Source: JAIEPW01 sp964406035 (lineage in GTDB: Bacteria; Acidobacteriota; Terriglobia; Bryobacterales; Bryobacteraceae). From it: DNA of 23,145 nt. The position numbers and the translations under genes are program-made. The stretch is from NCBI GenBank assembly GCA_964406035.1, contig CAYOQB010000086.1, forward strand, positions 1-23,145. The letters are read 5' to 3'. The notes below the pieces were generated by a model. The model had not been told where the DNA came from and did no database searches. It worked only from the letters and a program-made list of their open reading frames with translations. How positions within the stretch are numbered: the first letter of the stretch is position 1; every line of letters begins with the position of its first letter. Positions 7,816-14,526 of the stretch are shown in pieces.

Positions 7816-8607
7816 TCAGAACACTTCCAGTTCGACCGGGGCTCCGGCGCCGCATCCCAGCGTTCGGGCGGCCGATGCCTGGTTCGCCGCGATCTCGAAA
7901 TAGCCGGAACTTCCGGCGATCACGAAGACCTCGCCGATCGCAGTCTCGGCGTAGTTCAGCGCCAGCCGGCGAAGCCGCTCCAGCCCGACGCGGAATTCGA
8001 AGGGACGGGTGGGCAGGTCCGGGAACTCGCTGATGTGAAAGTTGGTGATCAGGTTGCCGAAGCGGTCCACCTTCAGTACGGCTCCGCTCCAGACGCGGCG
8101 CGCGGTCCGCTGCGGCGTCAGAAGCCCCAACTGGATGTAGTCGCCGATCAGCTTGCCGAACCGGGCGGGCGGCAGTCCCTTGCTGAGGTGAGCGGCGCAC
8201 GGGGCGAAGATGTCGCGCCCGTGGAAGGTGCGGCTGATGTCGCTGCGGAACAGCTTGGACGCAGTGATGTGACGGACCTTGTGCTTGGGCTCGCGGGTGT
8301 AGATCAGGGAAAAGACGCCGTTGTCCGGCCCGATGAAGCGATGCGATCCGGCTTCCACCAGGATGGGGCGGCGGGAACTGCCGACGCCGGGGTCCACCAC
8401 GACGACATGCGTCGTGTTCCTGGGGAAGTAACGGTACGCTTCCGCGATGACGAAGCCGCCTTCATTCAATTCGTAAGGCTGGATATCGTGGCTGATGTCG
8501 ACGATGTCCGCGGCCGGGTGAATCGACTTGATAACACCCTTCATGACCCCGGTGAAGTGGTCCGAGGTACCGAAATCAGTGGTTAGAGTGATGAGGGATC
8601 GAGGCAT
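7816..8607 (-). CDS. S-adenosyl-L-methionine hydrolase (adenosine-forming), DUF62 family
   Basis: A 263-aa enzyme of the SAM hydroxide adenosyltransferase family, related to SAM-dependent chlorinases and fluorinases, which splits SAM into adenosine and methionine using activated water. Visible are the N-terminal TLTTDFG (D11), the DPGVGSSRR block carrying D72 and R79, and FHGRDIF with H129. D72, R79 and H129 correspond to the Asp-Arg-His triad described for the hydrolase branch, and the fluorinase-type insertion appears absent. KVDRFGNLITN marks the C-terminal domain. Length is usual. The gene diverges from the cysteine desulfurase gene across only 31 nt (or 16 nt, depending on that start), so the two promoters must overlap. 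There is no clear ribosome site before the ATG. Confidence 0.93.
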   Translation of the reverse strand: MPRSLITLTTDFGTSDHFTGVMKGVIKSIHPAADIVDISHDIQPYELNEGGFVIAEAYRYFPRNTTHVVVVDPGVGSSRRPILVEAGSHRFIGPDNGVFSLIYTREPKHKVRHITASKLFRSDISRTFHGRDIFAPCAAHLSKGLPPARFGKLIGDYIQLGLLTPQRTARRVWSGAVLKVDRFGNLITNFHISEFPDLPTRPFEFRVGLERLRRLALNYAETAIGEVFVIAGSSGYFEIAANQASAARTLGCGAGAPVELEVF

Positions 8608-8614
8608 GGGTTGT

Positions 8615-8620
8615 TAGAAT
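8615..8620 (+). promoter_or_regulatory. Candidate -10 box of the cysteine desulfurase operon
   Basis: TAGAAT has one mismatch to TATAAT. It lies 18 nt before the ATG at 8639 and only 3 nt before the ATG at 8624. If it is a true -10 box, transcription would start near 8627, which favours 8639 as the translation start. Confidence 0.35.
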
Positions 8621-8638
8621 GGAATGGATTCCACCGCC

Positions 8639-9754
8639 ATGGACCGATTCTACTTCGATCACAACGCCACCACTCCGGTAGCCTCGGAAGTGCTGGCTGC
8701 CATGCTGCCCGCGCTGCAGGATTGCTTCGGCAATGCGTCGAGCATTCACCGCTTCGGGCAGGAGGCGCGGCAGCGCGTGGAGAACGCCCGGCGGGAGGTG
8801 GCGGCGCTGCTGAACGCGGATCCCGGCGAGATTGTGTTCACCAGCGGGGGCACCGAGGCCGACAACCTTGCGGTATTCGGCATCGCCAGCCAGGGCGGGC
8901 ACGTGATCACGACCGCGATCGAGCATCCCGGAGTGCTGAACGCCTGCGGGCAGCTTCCTGATGTCACCTACGTGAGCGCCGGCGCGTCCGGCGTCATCGA
9001 CCCGGACGACGTTCGCAAGGCGCTCCGCCCCGACACCAAGCTCATCAGCGTGATGCACGCCAACAATGAACTCGGCACGGTGCAGCCGCTGGCGGAGATT
9101 GCGGCGATCGCGCGGGAGGCGGGCGTCCCGCTGCATTCCGATGGGGTCCAGGCGGCGGGCAAGATTCCCATCGACGTGAAGGCGCTGGGCGTGGACCTGT
9201 ACGCGATCAGCGGGCACAAACTGTATGCGCCGAAGGGCGTGGGCGCGCTGTACATCCGCAAGGGAGTGCAGTTGAAGCCGGTGATGTACGGCGGGCGGCA
9301 CGAGCGCGGCATCCGGCCGGGCACGGAGAACGTCCCGGGATCGGTTGCGCTGGGCGAAGCGGCGCGGATCGCGCGGGAACACATGTGCGACTCGACCCTG
9401 CGGGATCGCCTGGAAGCGGGAATCCTGGCCTCCATTCCGAACTGCCATCGCAACGGAACGGGCGAGCGGACCCCCAATACGGCCAACATTCGTTTCGACG
9501 GAATCGAGGGTGAAAGCCTGGTGATCGCACTGGATCTGCGTGGATTCGCGGTGTCCAGCGGCGCCGCCTGCTCCAGCGGAGCCGTGGAGCCGTCGCACGT
9601 ACTGACGGCGATCGGACTGTCGAAGGATCAGGCGCGGTCGGCGATCCGCTTTTCGCTGGGAAGGTCGAATACGGCGGAACAGGTTGACGCGCTGATCCAG
9701 GCCGTAACCAGCGCGGTGGGACAGTTGCGAAAGATGTCACCTGCCTATGCCTGA
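8639..9754 (+). CDS. Cysteine desulfurase, NifS/IscS type
   Basis: A 371-aa PLP enzyme (counted from 8639) that takes sulfur from cysteine and passes it on as a persulfide. It shows the family N-terminus FDHNATTP, H96 in TAIEHPGV, the PLP-binding K194 in SGHKLYAPKG, GGRHERGIRPGTEN, and the active cysteine C311 in the loop SSGAACSSG. Group I membership is inferred from loop and length. An ATG at 8624 would add five residues; I prefer 8639 because the protein then begins directly with the first conserved strand and because of the TAGAAT box upstream. The gene overlaps mnmA by 8 nt, so the sulfur it mobilises is probably used for tRNA thiolation, with Fe-S assembly as another possible use. Confidence 0.94.
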   Translation: MDRFYFDHNATTPVASEVLAAMLPALQDCFGNASSIHRFGQEARQRVENARREVAALLNADPGEIVFTSGGTEADNLAVFGIASQGGHVITTAIEHPGVLNACGQLPDVTYVSAGASGVIDPDDVRKALRPDTKLISVMHANNELGTVQPLAEIAAIAREAGVPLHSDGVQAAGKIPIDVKALGVDLYAISGHKLYAPKGVGALYIRKGVQLKPVMYGGRHERGIRPGTENVPGSVALGEAARIAREHMCDSTLRDRLEAGILASIPNCHRNGTGERTPNTANIRFDGIEGESLVIALDLRGFAVSSGAACSSGAVEPSHVLTAIGLSKDQARSAIRFSLGRSNTAEQVDALIQAVTSAVGQLRKMSPAYA

Positions 9755-10853
9755 GTCGCTCATCGCCGTGGCCATGTCGGGCGGGGTGGACTCGTCCGTG
9801 GTCGCGGGAATGCTGCGTGCGCGCGGCGAGAACATCGCCGGGCTGACGATGCAGCTGTGGAATCAGCGCCGGTTGCCGGAACTGCAGTCTGGCGCCGGGC
9901 CCACAGGGCGCTGCTGCTCCCTGGACGACGTGTACGACGCGCGATGGGTGGCGCAGAAGCTGGGCATCCCGTACTACGTGGTGAACTTCGAGGATCGCTT
10001 CGAACAGGAAGTGGTGAAGCCGTTCGTCGAGGATTATCTCGCGGGCCGGACCCCGATTCCCTGCACTTTGTGCAACAACTTCATCAAGTTCGACCAGTTC
10101 CTGGAAATGGCTGCGGGTGTCGGCGCGGACCGCATCGCCACCGGACATTATGCGCGAATCGCCTTCCACCAGGATTCCGGACGCTGGGAGATGCGAACCG
10201 GCATGGACAGCTCGAAAGACCAGACGTACTTTCTGTTCGGGCTGACGCAGGAGCAACTGGCGAAAACAATATTCCCTCTCGGCGGCTTCACCAAGCCGCA
10301 GGTGCGCGAGCTAGCCCGGGAGCTTGGGATCCCCACCGCGGACAAGCCCGACAGCCAGGAAATCTGCTTTGTCCCGAATGGCGATTACGCGCAGTTTATC
10401 GACGCGTACTTCCGAGAGCAGGGGCTCCCGCCGCAGGTGACGCGCGGCGAAGTGGTGGATACCGAGGGCCGGGTGGTGGGCGAGCACGCGGGCGTGCATC
10501 ACTTCACGGTGGGCCAGCGCCGCGGTCTGCGGATCGCCGCGGGTGAGCCGCTTTACGTGATCGCGACGGAGCCCGCCAGCCAGAAGGTGATCGTGGGTAG
10601 GGGCGGCGATTTGCTGCGCGCCACCCTGACGGCACGCGACGTGAATTGGATATCGCTGGCGCCGATTGCGGCGCCCGTACGGGCCCAGGTGAAGATCCGC
10701 AACAAGCACCTGGCCGCCAACGCGACGCTCGCTCCGCTGGACGGCGGTCGCGTGGAAGTGCGTTTCGACGAGCCGCAGCGGGCAGTGACGCCCGGGCAGG
10801 CGGCGGTGTTCTATTCGGGCGATCTCGTGCTCGGCGGCGGGTGGATCGAGTAA
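9747..10853 (+). CDS. mnmA: MnmA, tRNA-specific 2-thiouridylase
   Basis: A 368-aa enzyme that adenylates and thiolates U34 of Lys, Glu and Gln tRNAs (s2U34), using sulfur relayed from a cysteine desulfurase. Visible are the PP-loop SGGVDSS (11-17), the catalytic cysteine C109 in TLCNNFIKF, the second catalytic cysteine C207 in DSQEICFVP, TGHYARI at 132-138, and DSSKDQTYFLFGL at 154-166. The C-terminal half has HHFTVGQRRGL and a beta-barrel ending in the PGQAAVFYSGDLVLGGGWI block. Length is normal. Its ATG lies inside the cysteine desulfurase gene (8-nt overlap), a sensible coupling of sulfur donor and user, and no strong Shine-Dalgarno sequence is needed. Confidence 0.97.
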   Translation: MPESLIAVAMSGGVDSSVVAGMLRARGENIAGLTMQLWNQRRLPELQSGAGPTGRCCSLDDVYDARWVAQKLGIPYYVVNFEDRFEQEVVKPFVEDYLAGRTPIPCTLCNNFIKFDQFLEMAAGVGADRIATGHYARIAFHQDSGRWEMRTGMDSSKDQTYFLFGLTQEQLAKTIFPLGGFTKPQVRELARELGIPTADKPDSQEICFVPNGDYAQFIDAYFREQGLPPQVTRGEVVDTEGRVVGEHAGVHHFTVGQRRGLRIAAGEPLYVIATEPASQKVIVGRGGDLLRATLTARDVNWISLAPIAAPVRAQVKIRNKHLAANATLAPLDGGRVEVRFDEPQRAVTPGQAAVFYSGDLVLGGGWIE

Positions 10854-10854
10854 A

Positions 10855-11724
10855 TTGCGAATCCTGGAAGCGTGGTCGGCGGCCTTCATCCTGAACAGCA
10901 TGGCGATTCTGCCGCTGTTCCTGGCTCGCCCGCTGGCGGGGTTGTACTCGAAGCTCCTGGACATGGCCGTGCCGCGCCTGCGCCGGATCGCGATCAGCAA
11001 CCTGGAGATGGCGGGTTTCCGCGAGGCAGAGACGATCGCGGGGGGAGTGTTCCAGTCGATCGCGCGGCAAATGCTGGTGTTCGCGCGTTTTCCCGCGATC
11101 CTGCGCAGCGGCGAGCTCGACGAGTGGGTTCGCCTGGAAGGCCTGGAAAACTACGATCGGGCGAACGCGAAGGGAAAGGGAGTCCTGTTCTTCGCGGCTC
11201 ATTTCGGCGCATGGGAGCTGAGCGCGTTCGCTCATGCGCTCCGTCGTGCGCCGTTCGATGTCGTGGTGCGGCCGCTGGACAACCCCGCGATCGACCGACT
11301 GGTGGAGGGCCGCCGCGAACTGCCCGGTAACCGAGCGATCTCCAAGAAAGACGCCGCCCGAGCGATTCTGAAGTCGCTTCGCGAGGGACGGACCGTGGGC
11401 ATCCTGGCGGATCAGAACACGGTTCCCGAAGAAGGGTGCTTCGTCGACTTTTTCGGCGTGAAGGCGTCGGCCAACACCGCGTTCGCACGCATGGCGGCGA
11501 AGACCGGCGCTCCCGTGGTGCCCGCTTACGCTCTATGGCAGGAGAAGGAGCGGAAATGGGTGCTACGCTACTATCCGGAGATCCCGATGAGTGGGGACGC
11601 CGTGACGGACACGCAGCGCCTGCATTCGTTCCTGGAAGGTGAAATTCGCAAGTATCCGGACCAGTGGCTGTGGATTCATCGCCGCTGGAAGACGCGTCCC
11701 GCCGGTGAGCCTCCGCTGTATTGA
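10855..11724 (+). CDS. Lipid A biosynthesis-type lysophospholipid acyltransferase (LpxL/HtrB family)
   Basis: A 289-aa inner-membrane-associated acyltransferase likely to add a secondary acyl chain to lipid A or a similar glycolipid. The catalytic motif is HFGAWE (H116 and E121, the HxxxxE form of this family). Further blocks are GKGVLFFAAHFG, GILADQN at about residues 181-187, FFG near 199-201, TGAPVVPAYALW, and the terminal PDQWLWIHRRWKTRP, all typical of LpxL/LpxM. Residues 8-36 contain a hydrophobic helix. The start is a TTG one base after the mnmA stop; an ATG 15 codons further in (10900) is an alternative that would remove part of the N-terminal helix. It supports a Gram-negative envelope. 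Confidence 0.9.
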   Translation: MRILEAWSAAFILNSMAILPLFLARPLAGLYSKLLDMAVPRLRRIAISNLEMAGFREAETIAGGVFQSIARQMLVFARFPAILRSGELDEWVRLEGLENYDRANAKGKGVLFFAAHFGAWELSAFAHALRRAPFDVVVRPLDNPAIDRLVEGRRELPGNRAISKKDAARAILKSLREGRTVGILADQNTVPEEGCFVDFFGVKASANTAFARMAAKTGAPVVPAYALWQEKERKWVLRYYPEIPMSGDAVTDTQRLHSFLEGEIRKYPDQWLWIHRRWKTRPAGEPPLY

Positions 11725-11725
11725 A

Positions 11726-12349
11726 ATGTTTCGCGATCGCCTGGACGCCGCCCGCAGACTTGCCGAGTTGTTACAGCGCTATCGCGGGGCGCGTCCCCTG
11801 GTGCTGGGCATCCCCCGCGGCGCGGCGCCGATGGCCCGGCTAATCGCGGAGGAGCTGGAGGGTGATCTGGACGTGGTGCTGGTGCACAAGATCGGCGCGC
11901 CACATCAGGAGGAACTGGCCGTCGGCGCGGTGGACGACTCAGGCCACGCCGTGATCCTGTCGCATGCCTTCGATACGGGAGCGGGACGCGAATATCTGGC
12001 CGAGGAGATCGCCAAGCAGTTGGGCATTCTGCAAGCGAGGCGAGCCGCCTATGGCGCCGCGCGGGCGCCGATCGATCCGGCGGGACGCACGGTGATCGTC
12101 GTCGATGACGGCGTGGCGACCGGAGCCACCATGGAAGCCGCGATCCGCGTCCTGCGGTCGCGCGGGGCGGCCCGCGTCATCGTCGCGGCGGGCGTCATCC
12201 CGCGAGACACGGCGGAACGTCTTCGTCTGCTGGCTGATGAAGTGGTGGCGGCGGCGGAGCCGATCTACATGGGATCGGTGGGCGAGTTCTTTCAGGAGTT
12301 CACGCAAGTGACGGATGAAGAAGTAGTGCGGGCGCTGCAACCGGAATGA
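11726..12349 (+). CDS. Phosphoribosyltransferase-family protein
   Basis: A 207-aa protein of the type I PRTase fold. The PRPP-binding signature VIVVDDGVATGAT lies at 123-135, and the N-terminal FRDRLDAARRLAELL...PLVLGIPRGAAPMA block is typical of a widespread branch whose members are mostly uncharacterised. No base-specific hood is recognisable, so the accepted base, or whether it is catalytic, is unknown. The ATG at 11726 starts one base after the acyltransferase stop; a longer in-frame reading from 11639 would overlap that gene by about 85 nt and lacks family similarity in the added part. The stop overlaps the Nudix start (ATGA), so the two are translated together. Confidence 0.88.
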   Translation: MFRDRLDAARRLAELLQRYRGARPLVLGIPRGAAPMARLIAEELEGDLDVVLVHKIGAPHQEELAVGAVDDSGHAVILSHAFDTGAGREYLAEEIAKQLGILQARRAAYGAARAPIDPAGRTVIVVDDGVATGATMEAAIRVLRSRGAARVIVAAGVIPRDTAERLRLLADEVVAAAEPIYMGSVGEFFQEFTQVTDEEVVRALQPE

Positions 12350-12894
12350 ACCTGGAACAGGTAATGCAAACCGCGGCGGCGTTCGCCGACTCCGCCGACG
12401 GATCGGCGTGGAAAAGCCGCGAGCTGGTTCTGCAACTGCTGTCGCTGACGCCCGCCCCGTTTTCGCGGCATCAGTACGAACCGGGTCACATCACCGCCAC
12501 CGGCCTCGTGCTGCACCCCCGGCAGCGCGCGGTCCTGCTGGTGCACCATCGCCGCCTGCAACGCTGGCTGCTGCCCGGAGGCCACGTGGAGGAGCCGGAC
12601 ACGGAAATCGCAGCCACGGCCTTCCGCGAGGTGCGCGAGGAGACCGGCGCGGTCCTGCTTGCCGAGCGCGGTCCGTTGGTCGGCATTGATGTCCACGGGA
12701 TCCCCGCAAAGAAGAAAGAGCCGTTTCACCTGCACCACGATCTGATCATCGGGTTTCGGGCAGCAAGTGAGGAATTGAGCTGCTCGGAGGAGTCGTTCGA
12801 GACAACGTGGTGCGTAGAGGCGGATTTCGATCGCTACCAACTGCCGGACAGCATACGCCGGAGCTATTCCCGCGTACTGGCGGCACTTCCCTGA
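12346..12894 (+). CDS. Nudix hydrolase
   Basis: A 182-aa hydrolase of nucleoside diphosphate-linked compounds. The Nudix box starts at GGHVEE (78-83) and ends at REVREETG (94-101), supplying the metal-binding glutamates. The segment between the first glycines and REV is one residue longer than the classical box, as in a known GGHVEP-D type subgroup. The N-terminal 45 residues form a helical lead-in, and LHHDLIIGF follows the box. The substrate is unknown. The ATG overlaps the phosphoribosyltransferase stop, so the pair may act on related nucleotides. Confidence 0.93.
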   Translation: MNLEQVMQTAAAFADSADGSAWKSRELVLQLLSLTPAPFSRHQYEPGHITATGLVLHPRQRAVLLVHHRRLQRWLLPGGHVEEPDTEIAATAFREVREETGAVLLAERGPLVGIDVHGIPAKKKEPFHLHHDLIIGFRAASEELSCSEESFETTWCVEADFDRYQLPDSIRRSYSRVLAALP

Positions 12895-12900
12895 GCACGC

Positions 12901-12914
12901 TAAACTATTAGTTT
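12901..12914 (+). promoter_or_regulatory. AT-rich palindrome and candidate -10 box before the small membrane protein genes
   Basis: TAAACT (12901-12906) resembles a -10 box and sits 9 nt before the ATG at 12916. It overlaps a perfect inverted repeat, AAACTA-T-TAGTTT, at 12902-12914. Such AT-richness stands out in this GC-rich sequence, so an internal promoter or operator is plausible. Confidence 0.4.
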
Positions 12915-12915
12915 C

Positions 12916-13326
12916 ATGGCCGATAAACCGAAAGTAGAGAAAGCGCCCATCGGCAGTTGGGCCCCGGCAGTGGCGCTGGGGTGGCTGATCCCCGGCGGCG
13001 GGCACTTCCTGCTGAAGCGGACCTCGCGCGGAGCGGTGCTGCTGGGCACCGTCCTGATCACCTTCCTGCTTGGCTTGATGATGCGCGGCGCTCTCTTCGA
13101 GCCGCAGACCGGCGACCTGCTGACCACCGTGATCTACGTCGGCGGGTTTATCGGCAATCTCGCCTCCGGACTGCTGTATCTGCTCACCGTGTGGCTGGGC
13201 TACAACCAGCCGGATGTCGCCGGCCACGTGCACGACTACGGGACCAAGTTCCTGGTCGCGGCGGGCCTGATGAACATTCTGGCGGTGGTGGACGCGTTCG
13301 AGATCGCAACCGGGAAAAAAGACTGA
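12916..13326 (+). CDS. Small multi-span membrane protein, DUF6677-like
   Basis: A 136-aa inner-membrane protein with about four hydrophobic segments: residues 16-30, 37-57, 72-95 and 109-125. The N-terminal WLIPGGGHFLLKRTSRGAVL recalls the glycine-turn start of TM2-like proteins. The closing HDYGTKFLVAAGLMNILAVVDAFEIATG resembles the acidobacterial DUF6677 family from memory. No function is known. It is separated from the Nudix gene by a short AT-rich palindromic leader and ends in a TGATG overlap with the next small gene, so these two form their own unit. Confidence 0.75.
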   Translation: MADKPKVEKAPIGSWAPAVALGWLIPGGGHFLLKRTSRGAVLLGTVLITFLLGLMMRGALFEPQTGDLLTTVIYVGGFIGNLASGLLYLLTVWLGYNQPDVAGHVHDYGTKFLVAAGLMNILAVVDAFEIATGKKD

Positions 13327-13511
13327 TGCCCAAGATGAACCTGTCGCATTTGGAAGTGGCGATCCTGTTCGCGCTGCTCACCTCGATCGTCCTAGGGGTG
13401 GTGACCAAGCACACCGATCGCGAGCGCATTCGCTATGCGGCGTATTGTTTCGGTTGTTTTCTCGCGACGTTATTCGGGCTGGCGTGGCTGATGAAGCTGG
13501 GCCACGGCTAA
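13326..13511 (+). CDS. Small two-span membrane protein (61 aa)
   Basis: This 61-aa protein has two predicted membrane helices, at about residues 9-27 (LEVAILFALLTSIVLGVV) and 38-57 (AAYCFGCFLATLFGLAWLM). They are joined by a charged loop, KHTDRERIR, that should face the cytoplasm. Its ATG overlaps the TGA of the preceding gene (TGATG), strong support for a real coupled gene. I do not recognise the family. It may be a partner of the DUF6677-like protein. Its TAA overlaps the stop of the convergent repeat-protein gene by 4 nt. Confidence 0.7.
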   Translation: MPKMNLSHLEVAILFALLTSIVLGVVTKHTDRERIRYAAYCFGCFLATLFGLAWLMKLGHG

Positions 13512-14470
13512 TTCTGCTTGGGCGCCGGCTTCGGATCCGGCAAGCACTTGCCCTGACAGACGGTCTCGGAAACCTTTTCCGGGGCGCTGAGGCGGTTGGG
13601 GTCGGATAGCGACGGGCGGCGGACGCTGAGCGTCTCCACCACTTCCCCCCCGGCCGCGCGGCGATCGATCAGTTGCTGCTCCACCAGCCGCGGCGAGCTC
13701 GAACTGCTGCCTGCCACTCCGGGAGCCTCCACGCGATACAGGGTGCGTTCCACGGATTCCGTTCCATCCGCATTCTTCGCCACCGTCTCCACCGCTTGCG
13801 ACCGCAGGTTCAGCCGGCCCTGAACATCTGGTTCGTAAGTGGCGGTATTGACCTTCACCCGGTCGCCTTGCTTGATTTCCTCGCGGGTCTCGCGCAGAGC
13901 TTCCACCAAGGCTCCGCCGCCCCCAGGACGGTACACGTATGTGTTGGCTATCTGGCCGCGGTCGCCGCGATCCTCGGTAACGATGGTCCGCTTCTCCGCC
14001 AGGGCGAAGCCGCCGTTCAGGTTCGGGCGTTCCACGATCACCTCCGCGTTGGTGGTGGAACCGGAAGTGCGCGACTCGGTTACGGTGCGCTCCGCCGGCA
14101 GCAAGCGCCCGTTCAGATCCCCCCGGAAGGTCGTGGTGCGGATCACGGAGGTGTTGCCGGACTTCTCTTCCTCCACCACTGTTTTCTCCGGTGGCAGCGG
14201 ATTGCCGGTCTGATCGTAGCGGCGCACGATGCGTTCCACGGACTTCCCGGTGGCATCGTCGCGCAGAACCCGTTCCTCCACGCTCTCGAAGGGAACCCGG
14301 CGTCCGTTGATCGACTGCAGACGGACGGTCTTCTCGGTGGCGCCGTCGCTGCCGGAGGTAACCGATTCGCCGGCCACCACCCTCCGCCCATTCAGGTCCG
14401 TCGTATAGGTAACGTTCTTCTGCTGCCCGTAAGCACACGACAGCAGAGCAAGAGCCAAGATCGGCCGCAT
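13508..14470 (-). CDS. Secreted protein made of ~32-residue repeats
   Basis: A 320-aa exported protein with a short signal peptide (MRPILALALLSCAYG, cleavage probably before QQKN). Almost all of the mature chain is a degenerate repeat with the core pattern D-x-NGR-hydrophobic-P-x-E-x-TV followed by an acidic/Thr-rich strand. Units begin near residues 25, 53, 85, 117, 149, 181, 214, about 247 and 286, a period of roughly 32. The NGR turns and alternating Thr/Val/Arg/Glu suggest a beta-rich rod or solenoid. The tail has CQGKC, a possible disulfide or metal site, and ends Pro/Lys-rich. The ATG follows TGGAGCC, a weak close ribosome site. It lies 56 nt downstream of the ABC permease fusion and may be co-transcribed. 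I know no assigned function. Confidence 0.78.
   Translation of the reverse strand: MRPILALALLSCAYGQQKNVTYTTDLNGRRVVAGESVTSGSDGATEKTVRLQSINGRRVPFESVEERVLRDDATGKSVERIVRRYDQTGNPLPPEKTVVEEEKSGNTSVIRTTTFRGDLNGRLLPAERTVTESRTSGSTTNAEVIVERPNLNGGFALAEKRTIVTEDRGDRGQIANTYVYRPGGGGALVEALRETREEIKQGDRVKVNTATYEPDVQGRLNLRSQAVETVAKNADGTESVERTLYRVEAPGVAGSSSSSPRLVEQQLIDRRAAGGEVVETLSVRRPSLSDPNRLSAPEKVSETVCQGKCLPDPKPAPKQN
13562..14398 (-). repeat. Nine degenerate ~32-residue (~96-bp) coding repeats
   Basis: Encodes residues 25-303 of the secreted repeat protein. Clear units include DLNGRRVVAGESV, SINGRRVPFESV, QTGNPLPPEKTV, DLNGRLLPAERTV and NLNGGFALAEKR; later units are more diverged. The five best-kept starts are 32 residues apart, pointing to tandem duplication followed by drift. 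Confidence 0.65.
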
Positions 14471-14526
14471 GGCTCCAGGCTAAGCGGAAACGCGGACCTC
14501 CGCAATTAGGGAAACAGCTTAGTTTA

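Noticed and set aside
14491..14503. GCGGACCTCCGC inverted repeat upstream of the secreted repeat-protein gene as a terminator of the ABC operon
   Set aside because: It has only a 5-bp stem and no T run. Chance symmetry is likely in GC-rich DNA.
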